A stretch of 64,000 nucleotides of DNA from DASYDU01 sp050248495 (GCA_050248495.1 JBFWSG010000017.1:1-64000); one strand, 5' to 3'; shown: positions 1 to 8,164, counted from the stretch's first letter. A program made the numbers and translations. The notes: generated by a model not told the origin, from the sequence alone.

Positions 1-679
1 CGCCGTTGTCGAACGTGACGTCCCAGACCGGGCTATCGTTACCGAAGGCCTGCGTCTTCTGGGCGTCGACGCCGTACATCATGTCGAAGCGATAGCCCCA
101 GTCGGCGCTGCAGCCGTCGGTGGCGGCGATCTTCTCGAAGTAAATCCAGGCCTGTGTCAGGTTCAGGTGGTCCGGATAGTCTTCGAAGGACAACAGGTCG
201 CCCGGCTGGACCGAGAGACGATCGTTGTCGTCGTAGTAGGCCATCGCCACCCAGCCGGCGATCGTGTGATCGCACGAGCCGCAGGGATCGTAGCAGCTCT
301 TGAGCGTCCAGGCATCGCCCAGGCAGCAGTCGCCGAACAGGCAGCAGCCGTCGTTGCAACCGCACGAGCAGCCGCCGTCGCAACCGCAGCTCGGCTCACA
401 ACCGCAGCTCGCTTCTTCGCCGCAACCGCAAGAGCTCGACGAAGCATCGTCAGCCGCCTTCGGCTCCTCGGCCGGAGCAGCGTCATCGAACGACGCTTGC
501 TTCGGAGCCGTGGGCAAGGATTCGGCCGTTTGGTCGCTGGCGTAACCGGCCGACCAAGGTGTCGATCCGCTGTCGCCCGGTGTGACCAAATACGGTTGTT
601 GCAGCCCACTCTGGGCCAGCGTGGTGGTCGCCGCCATAATGCACGCGGCCAGCGAGCCAAACCTCATGATGCGTTTCAT
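1..679 (-). CDS. Outer-membrane beta-barrel porin, BBP2-like, Cys-rich N-terminal region (3' end cut by window)
   Basis: The reading frame is open from ATG at 679 to the window edge, giving 226 residues of a longer protein. A clear GGAGG lies about 10 nt before the ATG. Residues 1-24 look like a signal peptide (MKRIMRFGSLAACIMAATTT). A Pro/Ala/Glu linker follows, then a stretch of about 60 residues holding 16 cysteines, many as CGC or CC. After it comes text typical of planctomycete porins: GWVAMAYYDDND, a segment with TQAWIYFEKIA, then WGYRFDMMYGVDAQ. The likely role is a channel in the outer membrane; the substrate is unknown. The Cys-rich segment could form disulfides or bind metal, but nothing here shows which. 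The barrel itself lies outside the window. Confidence 0.72.
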   Translation of the reverse strand, partial: MKRIMRFGSLAACIMAATTTLAQSGLQQPYLVTPGDSGSTPWSAGYASDQTAESLPTAPKQASFDDAAPAEEPKAADDASSSSCGCGEEASCGCEPSCGCDGGCSCGCNDGCCLFGDCCLGDAWTLKSCYDPCGSCDHTIAGWVAMAYYDDNDRLSVQPGDLLSFEDYPDHLNLTQAWIYFEKIAATDGCSADWGYRFDMMYGVDAQKTQAFGNDSPVWDVTFDNG

Positions 680-979
680 GGTAAAAGGGCCTCCAAAAAT
701 ACGGGGGATCGCCGCGGAACCGTGCCCGCGCGATACAGGGGTGAGGCGAAAACGGCGCACCTGAAGGCCGTATTCCGCGGTCGATGGGATGTGTCCGGGG
801 GCAGTTTTTTCCAAGCGGCGCCGCCATTCGCCCTGGAGGAGGGTCGCAAGCTGGTTGCAACCCGGTTCTGCTATCGGACACCCCGACGCGGCAGCGTGAG
901 GTGAAGCGAGAAGCCAGCCGCTAGATGGCCGATCGATCGGTGAAGAATTTCCGGCGGCGGTGAGATTAACGATCGCGCG
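680..979. other. Intergenic region between ftsY and the porin gene
   Basis: About 300 bases without a convincing gene. Both flanking genes run on the minus strand, so the region should hold the porin promoter and leader. The only clear signal is the porin Shine-Dalgarno sequence (GGAGG on the minus strand, about 10 nt before ATG). No strong terminator or sigma-70 promoter was recognised. Confidence 0.5.
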
Positions 980-1930
980 TCAGGTCGTCTCGCCGGACGG
1001 CCCTTCGCCATCTGCCAGACCGGCAAACAGCGCATCGACAAATTCGTCGGCGTTGAACGGCGTGAGATCTTCCGGCTGCTCGCCAACACCGAGGTATTTC
1101 ACCGGTAGGCCAACCTGTTGGCGGATAGCCACGACGACGCCTCCCTTGGCGGTGCCGTCGATTTTTGCCAGCACGATGCCGGTACATTTTACCGCCTCGG
1201 TAAACTTCATCGCCTGGCTGATGCCGTTCTGGCCGGTGGTAGCGTCGAGCACCAGCAGCACCTCGTGCGGGGCATCGGGTAGCTGCTTGCGGATTGACTC
1301 CTGAATCTTGGTCAGCTCGGCCATCAGGTTCTTTTGCGTCTGCAGTCGGCCGGCCGTGTCGACGATGCAAACGTCGACGCCGCTTTTGATCGATTGCTCC
1401 ACCGCCCGATAGGCGACGCTCGCGGGGTGGCTACCCGGCTCCCCTTTCACAATCTCGACACCCAGGCGGTCGCTCCAGATGGTGAGCTGTTCGACCGCCG
1501 CGGCGCGAAACGTGTCGCCGGCGCCGAGCAGGACCTTTTTGCCTTGCGAATGGAATAGCCGCGCAAGCTTGGCGATGCTCGTCGTCTTGCCCGTGCCATT
1601 GACGCCGCAAACCAGGATCACCGTCGGGCCACTCGCGGCGAATTGAATTGGCGCGGCATCCTGCGCCATCAGGGGCCGCAGCTTGTCTTTCCAAGTCTTC
1701 ACGACGTCGTCGAGCATCACGACGCGGCCGCGAAAGTTCTTGGCGACTTCCTCGACGATTTTCTCGACCGCGTCGTAACCCATGTCGGTCTTGAAGAGAA
1801 TCGCCCGCATCTCGTCGAGAAACTTCTCGTCGATCAGGCGGCCTTCGCTCTTGAACAGGTCGCGGACGTCGGTCTTGAGCAGGCGGCCCGTCTTGGCCAA
1901 CCCCTGCTTGAGTTTGTCAAAAAAGCCCAT
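980..1930 (-). CDS. ftsY: Signal recognition particle receptor FtsY
   Basis: This is the SRP receptor GTPase that docks ribosome-SRP complexes at the inner membrane for co-translational insertion. The 316-residue protein is a short FtsY: it has the N-domain helices (about 1-100) and the G domain, but no long acidic A domain as in E. coli. The G-domain motifs are visible: the P-loop GVNGTGKTT near residue 113, then DTFRAAAVEQL, DTAGRLQ and AKIDGTAKGG, which stands in for the usual TKLDGTAKGG. The end matches the family (YLGVGEQPEDLTPF, then FVDALF). The ATG at 1930 gives a start (MGFFDKLKQGL) of the kind common in this family. No clear Shine-Dalgarno precedes it. Confidence 0.95.
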   Translation of the reverse strand: MGFFDKLKQGLAKTGRLLKTDVRDLFKSEGRLIDEKFLDEMRAILFKTDMGYDAVEKIVEEVAKNFRGRVVMLDDVVKTWKDKLRPLMAQDAAPIQFAASGPTVILVCGVNGTGKTTSIAKLARLFHSQGKKVLLGAGDTFRAAAVEQLTIWSDRLGVEIVKGEPGSHPASVAYRAVEQSIKSGVDVCIVDTAGRLQTQKNLMAELTKIQESIRKQLPDAPHEVLLVLDATTGQNGISQAMKFTEAVKCTGIVLAKIDGTAKGGVVVAIRQQVGLPVKYLGVGEQPEDLTPFNADEFVDALFAGLADGEGPSGETT

Positions 1931-2197
1931 GGCAACTCACGGCAACGTGGTGACTCGAGGCGCGAAATATTATTCGAAGTATAGGAACTATGCAGTCGCT
2001 ATTCTAAGTGGTCGGCCCAAGTCGCGAAACCGCGAACTAGTTGAAGCGGTCCAAGCGGGTGCGCAAATGCCGCAGCGGTTTTCGCAATTCCGGCACTCGC
2101 CGCTGACCGCTTGCACCTGACACCGCAACCGCTCATCGCTATAACGAATTGGACGCCTGGCAAATCCTCCGAAGTTCAACACGAGCGGCAGCCTGCT

Positions 2198-3484
2198 ATG
2201 CCCTGGATCAGCGAACAATCCTCCGAGATTTCCTGGAAGCGGCTGGAAGACTTGATGCGCGAGACGGTCGCCGAAGCGCGGCGGCGGCTCTGCGAAAAGC
2301 CCAAACGGGTGCTTCTGTTGCCGCCGGACATTACGCGGATGCACTCCGGCGCCGGTCGGCTGACCGAAATTCTTTACAAGCAGCTCAAAAGCGAAGCCGA
2401 CGTCCACGTGATCCCGACGCTCGGCCAGCACGTGCCCCACACGCCGGACGAGAACCGGCAGATGTTCGGCTCGATCCCGAACGAGCGAATTCACGCCCAC
2501 GACTGGCGCGGCGGCGTGGTGCCGGTCGGCGAAGTGTCGGCCGATTTCGTAAAGGACGCCACGAAGGGCGCGGCGGATTGGGCGATCCCGATTTTGCTCA
2601 ACAAGATGCTGATGACGGAACCCTGGGACTGGATCATCAACATCGGCCACGTGGTGCCGCACGAAGTTCTCGGCTTCGCCAATCACAACAAGAACTACTT
2701 CATCGGCCTCGGTGGAAAGGACTTGATCTGTGCAGCTCACATGGCGGCGGCGAGCTGCGGGATCGAGAATAACCTCGGCAACCTGATTACGCCGGTGCGA
2801 GCTTGCTTCAACAAGGCAGAGGACGAATTCCTCGGCAAGCTCCCCGATCTGTACGTGCAGGTCGTGTTGGCGCGGAACGACAAAGACCAGCTCGTCCACA
2901 CCGGAGTCTATGTCGGTGACGACCTGGAGACTTATCTGAGTGCCGCTCGCCAATCGCGCGAGCAGAATATCACGGTGTTCGATGAGCCGGTGGAGAAGAT
3001 CGTCTGCGTGATGCAGGGCGACGAATTTTTCAGCACCTGGGTCGCCAACAAGAGCGTCTATCGCACGCGAATGGCGCTCGCCGACGGCGGCGAATTGATC
3101 GTCATCGCGCCGGGGCTAAAGCGGTTTGGCGAACAGCCCGAGGTCGACGCCTTTATTCGCAAGTATGGCTACGTGGGCACGCCGCGGGTGATGGATGCTT
3201 ATCGCAAGAACCGCGACATGCAGGACCTGGCCCACGCGACGGCCCACCTGATTCACGGTTCGAGCGAGGGGCGGTTCAAGATTACGTATGCCCCCGGCCA
3301 TCTCTCGAAGCGCGAGATCGAGGGCGTGAATTTCGGGTTTCTCGACATCAACGAGGCCCGCGCCCGTTATCGCCCCGACGTTTGCAAGCAGGGCTGGAAT
3401 ACGACTGCGGACGGCGAGCGGTACTATTTCATTCCGACTCCCTCAGCCGGCCTGTGGGCCCACCCGTCGCGGCTCAAGCGCTAA
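2198..3484 (+). CDS. LarA-like lactate racemase / DUF2088 domain protein
   Basis: The 428-residue protein resembles the N-terminal catalytic domain of LarA, the lactate racemase that uses a nickel-pincer cofactor. Visible motifs are LPPDITRMHSGAG (LarA has DxTR here), TLGQHVPHTPDE and NIGHVVPHEVLGFANHNKNY. These carry histidines in positions like the cofactor and catalytic histidines of LarA. The substrate may be another 2-hydroxy acid, because the family is broad and the C-terminal half diverges. The frame opens at 2111, but the ATG at 2198 (MPWISEQSS) fits better and removes an unlike leader. No larB, larC or larE genes for cofactor synthesis lie in the window. It stands alone, divergent from ftsY. 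Confidence 0.75.
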   Translation: MPWISEQSSEISWKRLEDLMRETVAEARRRLCEKPKRVLLLPPDITRMHSGAGRLTEILYKQLKSEADVHVIPTLGQHVPHTPDENRQMFGSIPNERIHAHDWRGGVVPVGEVSADFVKDATKGAADWAIPILLNKMLMTEPWDWIINIGHVVPHEVLGFANHNKNYFIGLGGKDLICAAHMAAASCGIENNLGNLITPVRACFNKAEDEFLGKLPDLYVQVVLARNDKDQLVHTGVYVGDDLETYLSAARQSREQNITVFDEPVEKIVCVMQGDEFFSTWVANKSVYRTRMALADGGELIVIAPGLKRFGEQPEVDAFIRKYGYVGTPRVMDAYRKNRDMQDLAHATAHLIHGSSEGRFKITYAPGHLSKREIEGVNFGFLDINEARARYRPDVCKQGWNTTADGERYYFIPTPSAGLWAHPSRLKR

Positions 3485-3501
3485 GACGGCGTGAAAATCG
3501 C

Positions 3502-3546
3502 TTGCCACGTCCAATGCAAGTGGCTACAATCTGCAATTGGATTGCA
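3502..3546 (+). promoter_or_regulatory. Sigma-70-type promoter with a 6-3-6 dyad over the transcription start
   Basis: A -35 TTGCCA (3502-3507) is followed after exactly 17 bp by a -10 TACAAT (3525-3530). Directly downstream lies the perfect inverted repeat TGCAAT-TGG-ATTGCA (3532-3546), which covers the expected start point. This is the usual place for a repressor operator. The gene that follows encodes a His-rich membrane protein, so a metal-responsive repressor (Fur/Zur family) is plausible but only inferred. Confidence 0.6.
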
Positions 3547-3587
3547 TTTGCATCTAGTTGGCGATTTGGCGCGATTGGTTGATATTC

Positions 3588-3971
3588 ATGCGACGTACCG
3601 GTCGAAAGCTGTTGACCGCGAGCTTGATGGCGCTCTACGGCGGCATCGCCGTGGTGGGCTACGGGCTGCACGACCTTTCGCCGGCCCACCAGCACGGTAG
3701 CGCTACCGGCCAGGTGCATGCGCACGCCACTTGCACGCACCATCATAGCCATTCCCACGCCCCCGTCCCGGATCGGCCAGGCTGGAGCGACGCCCACGAG
3801 TGCGATATCTGCATTCTGCTCGATCAGCTGCGGAGCGATGCGCCGCAGTTGGCGGCGGTCGATCATTGGCAGCCGCTGATTGCCGTCGTTGCACCTGTCC
3901 CCGCGCTGCGGATTTCCGCATTTCCGCTGGGGCTCCACGTCCCGCGCGGCCCGCCCGCGCTGGCTTCTTAA
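3588..3971 (+). CDS. Small His-rich membrane-anchored protein
   Basis: The 127-residue protein starts at ATG 3588 (MRRTGRKLL); an in-frame upstream start at 3558 would only lengthen the cytoplasmic end. A basic N-terminus and one hydrophobic segment (about 10-27) suggest a signal anchor or signal peptide. It is followed by a histidine cluster (HQH, HAH, HHHSHSH) with one Cys in it, and then HECDICILLDQL, which places a CxxC after a histidine. Such arrays bind zinc, copper or nickel in other proteins. The overall plan recalls small DUF2946-like periplasmic proteins, but the match is loose. It is the first gene behind the promoter/dyad at 3502-3546 and is followed by a DUF1559 gene and two PEP-CTERM genes. 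Confidence 0.6.
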   Translation: MRRTGRKLLTASLMALYGGIAVVGYGLHDLSPAHQHGSATGQVHAHATCTHHHSHSHAPVPDRPGWSDAHECDICILLDQLRSDAPQLAAVDHWQPLIAVVAPVPALRISAFPLGLHVPRGPPALAS

Positions 3972-4083
3972 TGTGCTGTTCGGCCTGCGCTCGAATTGCG
4001 CTCGCCCTGCTTTGACAGTGTGCTCGTCCGTGCGCTGATACGCGCGTGCTTGCGCTTCATCTGCGAATCTCGAGGCTGCGTCT

Positions 4084-4905
4084 ATGGTCCGCCACTGGGC
4101 GGCCCGCAGTTCGGCCTTCACGTTGGTCGAGCTGCTGGTCGTGATTGCCATTATTGGTGTGCTCGTTGCGCTCCTGCTGCCGGCGGTTCAGGCCGCTCGC
4201 GGCGCGGCGCGGCGGATGCACTGCGCCAATAACATGCGCCAGATCGGTTTGGCAATCCACGAGTACTGCGATGCTCATGGTGGGCGATTTCCAACGACAA
4301 TGCACAATCTTTCGGACGGTCTGTCGGACGATCCGAACAAGTCCCCGCAAGAGCTCGCCGAGGAAGCGGAGAAGCTCAAGGAGCAAACGTGGATCTACAC
4401 GCTCGCTCCGTACCTGGAGAGCGTGGACGAAGTGCGGTTGTGTCCGGAGGATCACGAGCGGATCGAGAATCCGGCCTACGTCGACGACAACGGAAACAAG
4501 GTGGAAGTTCGGCCCACGAGCTACGCCATGAACGGCTATTTGCGGAAGGAGCAGCCCAACCCGTTCGGAGTGATACCGCCCGGCTTCGTGAACAAGTTCT
4601 CGAACCTAGCGGAAACCCACACCACGATCATGATGTTCGAGGCGGGTCCTGGCGTTGACAGCACCATGGACCACGTCGAATCGCCGGAATGGTTCGACGA
4701 CTTCAACCTGAAGCGCAATGCATCGCAACGAGCGGTCTGGAAAGCCGTAGCCGATGAACAGACTGGCGATATAGCGGTCGACCGACACCACGGCGCGGTG
4801 GCCAATTATTTGTTTGCCGACGGTCATGTCGATCTGATAACTGCCGATCAGATCGCGGAATGGTGCGATGCGGGAAAGAATTTTGCCCTCCCGGTGCAGA
4901 AGTAG
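4084..4905 (+). CDS. DUF1559 domain protein with type IV pilin-like N-terminus
   Basis: The 273-residue protein starts with a short basic leader and the prepilin methylation motif AFTLVELLVVIAIIGVLVAL, so a prepilin peptidase would cut before Phe and methylate it. The residue before the cut is Ala, where Gly is usual. The hydrophobic helix anchors the protein or lets it join a pseudopilus. The DUF1559 features follow: LLPAVQAAR, then NNMRQIGLAIHEY. The C-terminus has the 'H-x9-DG' motif (HGAVANYLFADGHVDLI). Planctomycetes carry many such proteins, and their function is mostly unknown. Here it sits 112 nt after the His-rich gene and 54 nt before a PEP-CTERM gene, which suggests one transcription unit. 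Confidence 0.85.
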   Translation: MVRHWAARSSAFTLVELLVVIAIIGVLVALLLPAVQAARGAARRMHCANNMRQIGLAIHEYCDAHGGRFPTTMHNLSDGLSDDPNKSPQELAEEAEKLKEQTWIYTLAPYLESVDEVRLCPEDHERIENPAYVDDNGNKVEVRPTSYAMNGYLRKEQPNPFGVIPPGFVNKFSNLAETHTTIMMFEAGPGVDSTMDHVESPEWFDDFNLKRNASQRAVWKAVADEQTGDIAVDRHHGAVANYLFADGHVDLITADQIAEWCDAGKNFALPVQK

Positions 4906-4959
4906 GTTCAGAAGGCAGTGATCGATCCATTTTCATTTCAGCATAGGAATCACGATCTC

Positions 4960-5820
4960 ATGATACGAAACAGTCTTTCAATCTGTGGTTGGGCGGCGTT
5001 AGGTGTTGTAGCGGCCATGTTGGCTGCGACACAAGCCACGGCTCATAGCGACATATTCTTGGCCAATGTGGGTGGCCAAGTCGCCGTGGGAGGGGCAAAC
5101 GAGCTCGAATCAGCCTCCCCATTCTTCGAGCTCGACACACAGGTCTTCGAAGCCGTACTGGTCACAGGTTTTCCGCTACCGCTGTTCGATTACGGCCGCG
5201 GCGAGCCAGGCTTCTTCGCGCTACCCAGTAACAGCCTCGATTTGCCGGCTGGATCGGCGGCGCTCGTCGGAAATGCCGACGTTTCTGTCCAGCTTCCGAC
5301 GTTTTCGGTCGGCGGCAATTCGGCTTCGCTGTTCTATTGGGACGGGAGCGGTGCAATTGATTTTCAGCCGGTCGGTGCAACGCAGCCCGGAGTGACGCTG
5401 GCGATCGACCCAACGCCATTATCCGATCCGACTGGAAGCGACGGCTCGCTGCACTTTCATCCGGCCTACGAACTGAATTTGGCTGGCGCGGGAGCACCAG
5501 CGGACGGCGTCTATCTCGCCGCTCCAACCGTCAGCGTCGCCGGAATGGCCGCTTCGAAGCCGTTCTATTTGGTGTTGCTCGCCGATCAACTGCTGGTCGA
5601 CGACGATGCAGCCGAGGGCCTGGAGGAAACCTTGGAAAGCGGCAATACGTTTTACGAAGCGGTAGGTAAGGATTTCGGATTTTACGAGGAGGCCGTCGAG
5701 TACGTGCAAGCCAACGTCGCCGTTCCGGAACCGACGACGGCGCTGATGGCAATGGGAATTGCGGCCTCGCTGTCGGGACTTAGGACTCGCCATTGCGCGG
5801 GCGGAAGGCCGCGACGATGA
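4960..5820 (+). CDS. Secreted PEP-CTERM protein, paralogue of the next gene
   Basis: The 286-residue exported protein begins at ATG 4960, with AGGAAT about 10 nt upstream. It has a signal peptide ending near ATQATAHSD. The C-terminus carries the sorting signal VPEPTTALMAMG, a hydrophobic helix and a basic end (RTRH), as in PEP-CTERM proteins handled by an exosortase. The body is shared with the next gene: both contain SNLFYWDGS- or SASLFYWDGS-like text, histidine-bearing segments (LHFHPAYEL here, FIHQHNYFLVDD there) and GVYLAAPTVSVAGM versus GIYLWALHLRMAGM. No enzyme motif was recognised. Its stop overlaps the start of the next gene (ATGA), so the two are probably translated together. Confidence 0.72.
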   Translation: MIRNSLSICGWAALGVVAAMLAATQATAHSDIFLANVGGQVAVGGANELESASPFFELDTQVFEAVLVTGFPLPLFDYGRGEPGFFALPSNSLDLPAGSAALVGNADVSVQLPTFSVGGNSASLFYWDGSGAIDFQPVGATQPGVTLAIDPTPLSDPTGSDGSLHFHPAYELNLAGAGAPADGVYLAAPTVSVAGMAASKPFYLVLLADQLLVDDDAAEGLEETLESGNTFYEAVGKDFGFYEEAVEYVQANVAVPEPTTALMAMGIAASLSGLRTRHCAGGRPRR

Positions 5821-6899
5821 CATGTTTGCGTCTGGCGATGGCAGCGGCGTGCGCGGTCGCTTGGGGTTGGGCTGGGTCCCGGGAGGCGCGGGCCCAGCAC
5901 ATCGACGTACTCGCGCTGGGGGTCTATGGCCGGCTGGTTACTGGCCGCTCGGATTGCGCGGATTCCAATTGCAGCGGCGGCGCACGAACGCTCGGTCAAC
6001 GCGTCTTCGCGCGCGAATTTGACAGCGATTTCCTCGTGAACAACCCTGGCTTCAACGCGCCAACTTCGGCCGCGTCACTTCCACCGGGCAGTCAGGCACT
6101 TCCGGCCTTCGCCCAATTAAACTGGGATTTTCTGCCGATCGAGATCGGCGCTCTCACTTCGAACCTGTTCTATTGGGACGGCTCCGACAGCGACGGCCAA
6201 CCGGGACTCACGCCGGAGGACGTGGCATTTGGCGCGCCACCTGGCGCCGGCTACGCGCTCACAATGTTTGACGTCAACTCCAACCCCTATTCCGTTCACG
6301 GCTCGGACCGCGCGCTCGTGCCGGGCGGCCGAATTGCCACCACGAGCAGCACCGGGTTCATTCACCAGCACAACTATTTCTTGGTAGATGATGGCAGCGG
6401 TTACATGGGCACACCGCCGGCTGAGGGAATATATCTTTGGGCTCTCCATTTACGGATGGCGGGGATGCAAACCTCGCTGCCATTTTACATGGTGTTCGGC
6501 ACGCTCCACTCGTCAATCGAATCGCTCGATGATGCGGCGTTGCCATGGATCGAGCAACAGCTCGACTTATCGGGTGACTACAACGGCGACGGCAGCGTCG
6601 ACGCGGCGGACTACACTGTCTGGCGCGATACGGTCGACCAAACGGGCCAAGGCCTGGCAGCAGACGGCAACGGAGATCAAATCGTCGATCTCGATGATCT
6701 CGCCGTCTGGAAGCAGCACTTCGAACACGCCGCGGAGTTGCGGATTGCTGCTTCCGCTGGTACCGGCGGCGTAGTGGCAATTGTTCCAGAACCAGGCTCG
6801 ACGCTCGTTCTGCTGGCAGCAGCCGTCGCAACACTATCTCTTAACCAGCGTTCTTGGCGAGCACGTCCCGCACCTGGATTAACTCGGCCGCGATGCTGA
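5817..6899 (+). CDS. Secreted dockerin and PEP-CTERM protein
   Basis: The 360-residue protein starts at ATG 5817, which overlaps the upstream stop in an ATGA. A signal peptide (AAACAVAWGWAG) precedes a domain similar to the upstream protein. Then comes a type I dockerin pair (GDYNGDGSVDAADYTVW and DGNGDQIVDLDDLAVW), whose Asp/Asn-rich loops bind calcium. The sorting tail has VPEPGSTLVLL, a hydrophobic run and a basic end. Planctomycete dockerins occur on many secreted proteins without obvious cellulosomes. The 3' end runs 59 nt into the 3' end of the convergent xdhC gene. The function is unknown; the pair probably acts at the cell surface or in the periplasm. Confidence 0.75.
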   Translation: MTCLRLAMAAACAVAWGWAGSREARAQHIDVLALGVYGRLVTGRSDCADSNCSGGARTLGQRVFAREFDSDFLVNNPGFNAPTSAASLPPGSQALPAFAQLNWDFLPIEIGALTSNLFYWDGSDSDGQPGLTPEDVAFGAPPGAGYALTMFDVNSNPYSVHGSDRALVPGGRIATTSSTGFIHQHNYFLVDDGSGYMGTPPAEGIYLWALHLRMAGMQTSLPFYMVFGTLHSSIESLDDAALPWIEQQLDLSGDYNGDGSVDAADYTVWRDTVDQTGQGLAADGNGDQIVDLDDLAVWKQHFEHAAELRIAASAGTGGVVAIVPEPGSTLVLLAAAVATLSLNQRSWRARPAPGLTRPRC

Positions 6900-7641
6900 T
6901 CGCAATTTCCCCCGGCTGATTCTGCCCAATCGCCAGGCCGATAGGGCACCGCATGGGGTCGATCGCGCCGGGCTCGATGCCAGCAGCCGTTAGTTCGCGG
7001 ACCAGCACGCTCCGCTTCGCCTCGCTGCCGATGACGCCCAGGTAAGCGGGGCGTAAGCCGCGCCGGAAAATCGCCTCCAGGATCGGTCGATCCGTACGAT
7101 GGCCCATCGTCATCGAAAGCACAAAATCATCGGCTGACAACTGCGGGACAAAACTGCTGGCCTCGGCGAGTTCGATCCGGGTGAGCTTTCCCGACTCCGG
7201 CAGCCGCGCGAGCCATTCCGGCCGCGAGTCGACGCACACGATCCTGCATTCCAACTCGATGAGGCAACGAATGAGTGCCTGCGCCACGTGGCCGGCGCCG
7301 AATACCACGATCCGCCACTGGCGATGATTGTACGCCTCGAAGTAGAGCTTCACGACGCCGCCGCAGGTCATGCCAACGTCGCGCTGCAGATTCCATTCGA
7401 CGAATTTCGTGGCCTCTCCGCGGCTATCGCTGAGCATCTGCCGCGCAAACTCGATCGCCTGATGCTCGACCCGGCCGCCGCCCACGGTGCCAAACACGAG
7501 CCCGCGCTCGTCCACCAGCATCTTGGTGCCGGGGTCCTGGGGCGTACTTCCGACGGCGTCGACCAGCGTGACAGAAACAAAAGGCCGGCCCGCGTGCGAC
7601 AATTCAGCCAGTCGCTCGATGAATCCGTGCGGCGCGACCAT
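6841..7641 (-). CDS. XdhC/CoxI family molybdenum hydroxylase maturation protein
   Basis: The 266-residue protein resembles XdhC, which binds molybdenum cofactor and helps insert the sulfurated form into xanthine dehydrogenase-type enzymes. Visible features are DAVGSTPQDPGTKMLV and GTVGGGRVEHQAI in the N-terminal XdhC domain, and a Rossmann fold start (VVFGAGHVAQAL, about 115-126). The C-terminal family block ends with PIGLAIGQNQPGEIAISI. No molybdenum hydroxylase is encoded in the window, so the client enzyme must be elsewhere. It follows the STAS gene by 30 nt on the same strand. The spacer holds a 15-bp direct repeat. The 3' end overlaps the convergent PEP-CTERM gene. Confidence 0.85.
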   Translation of the reverse strand: MVAPHGFIERLAELSHAGRPFVSVTLVDAVGSTPQDPGTKMLVDERGLVFGTVGGGRVEHQAIEFARQMLSDSRGEATKFVEWNLQRDVGMTCGGVVKLYFEAYNHRQWRIVVFGAGHVAQALIRCLIELECRIVCVDSRPEWLARLPESGKLTRIELAEASSFVPQLSADDFVLSMTMGHRTDRPILEAIFRRGLRPAYLGVIGSEAKRSVLVRELTAAGIEPGAIDPMRCPIGLAIGQNQPGEIAISIAAELIQVRDVLAKNAG

Positions 7642-7678
7642 AACCTATCTCAGCCGGACAACAAACCTATCTCAGCCG
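7642..7678 (-). repeat. Two copies of a 15-bp direct repeat between the STAS gene and xdhC
   Basis: AACCTATCTCAGCCG occurs at 7642-7656 and again at 7664-7678 (plus-strand reading), a 22-nt period. On the minus strand the first copy met contains the stop of the STAS gene, and the second ends directly before the xdhC ATG. It looks like a small tandem duplication that reshaped the xdhC leader. Confidence 0.7.
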
Positions 7679-8034
7679 AACCAGCCGCGGCGCATGAACG
7701 CCTTGCGGGCGGCGGCTTCGTCGCTTTCGATCTCGAAGAGCTTGTCGAGTTTCGTGATCTTGAAGACCTGTCGAATATCAGGAGTGATCGCCGCGAGCTT
7801 GAGGTGGACTTTGAATTCCTTGCACTTCTTCTGCAGCTGCACGAGCTTGCCCAGCATCGACGATGACATGAACTGCACGTTGCGGAAGTCGAGAATCACC
7901 CGCTCTTCGGTCGTGTCGTTAAGCTGCTTGATCAGCTCGTTGCCCAGCTGCTCGAGCTTGGCCTCGTCGGTGAGCCGCGCGTCGGTAAGACACACGGTCA
8001 GAATCCCGTCTTTGCTGTAATTGACGACGGACAT
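7672..8034 (-). CDS. STAS domain anti-sigma factor antagonist-like protein
   Basis: The 120-residue protein is a single STAS domain, about the normal size for SpoIIAA/RsbV-type antagonists. The hallmark VILDFRNVQFMSSSMLG (about residues 46-62) holds the serine that a switch kinase phosphorylates in this family, here in an SSS run at 57-59. It would bind an anti-sigma kinase or phosphatase partner, but neither a kinase nor a sigma factor gene is nearby. It ends GWFG and is followed after 30 nt by xdhC. A hairpin (8118-8142) separates it from lexA upstream. The family call is firm; the partner is unknown. Confidence 0.85.
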   Translation of the reverse strand: MSVVNYSKDGILTVCLTDARLTDEAKLEQLGNELIKQLNDTTEERVILDFRNVQFMSSSMLGKLVQLQKKCKEFKVHLKLAAITPDIRQVFKITKLDKLFEIESDEAAARKAFMRRGWFG

Positions 8035-8117
8035 AAGTTACCGCCCACTCGCAGAAAATCGGCCGCCCGGCACCCCACCCCACCTGTGAGCCTAGCCGAT
8101 TGCCGCGGGAAACGCTA

Positions 8118-8142
8118 GCCAGCGTTGCTCTTGGACGCTGGC
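8118..8142. terminator. Hairpin between lexA and the STAS gene, no T run
   Basis: GCCAGCGT (8118-8125) pairs perfectly with ACGCTGGC (8135-8142) around a 9-nt loop. It lies just downstream of the lexA stop on the minus strand. No T tract follows, so it may stabilise or separate transcripts rather than act as a classic intrinsic terminator. Confidence 0.4.
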
Positions 8143-8164
8143 AGGACCATTCCGAAAGCGACTG

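Noticed and set aside
2111..2197. N-terminal extension of the LarA-like protein
   Set aside because: The extra 29 residues do not look like the family, and the upstream ATG lacks a ribosome site.
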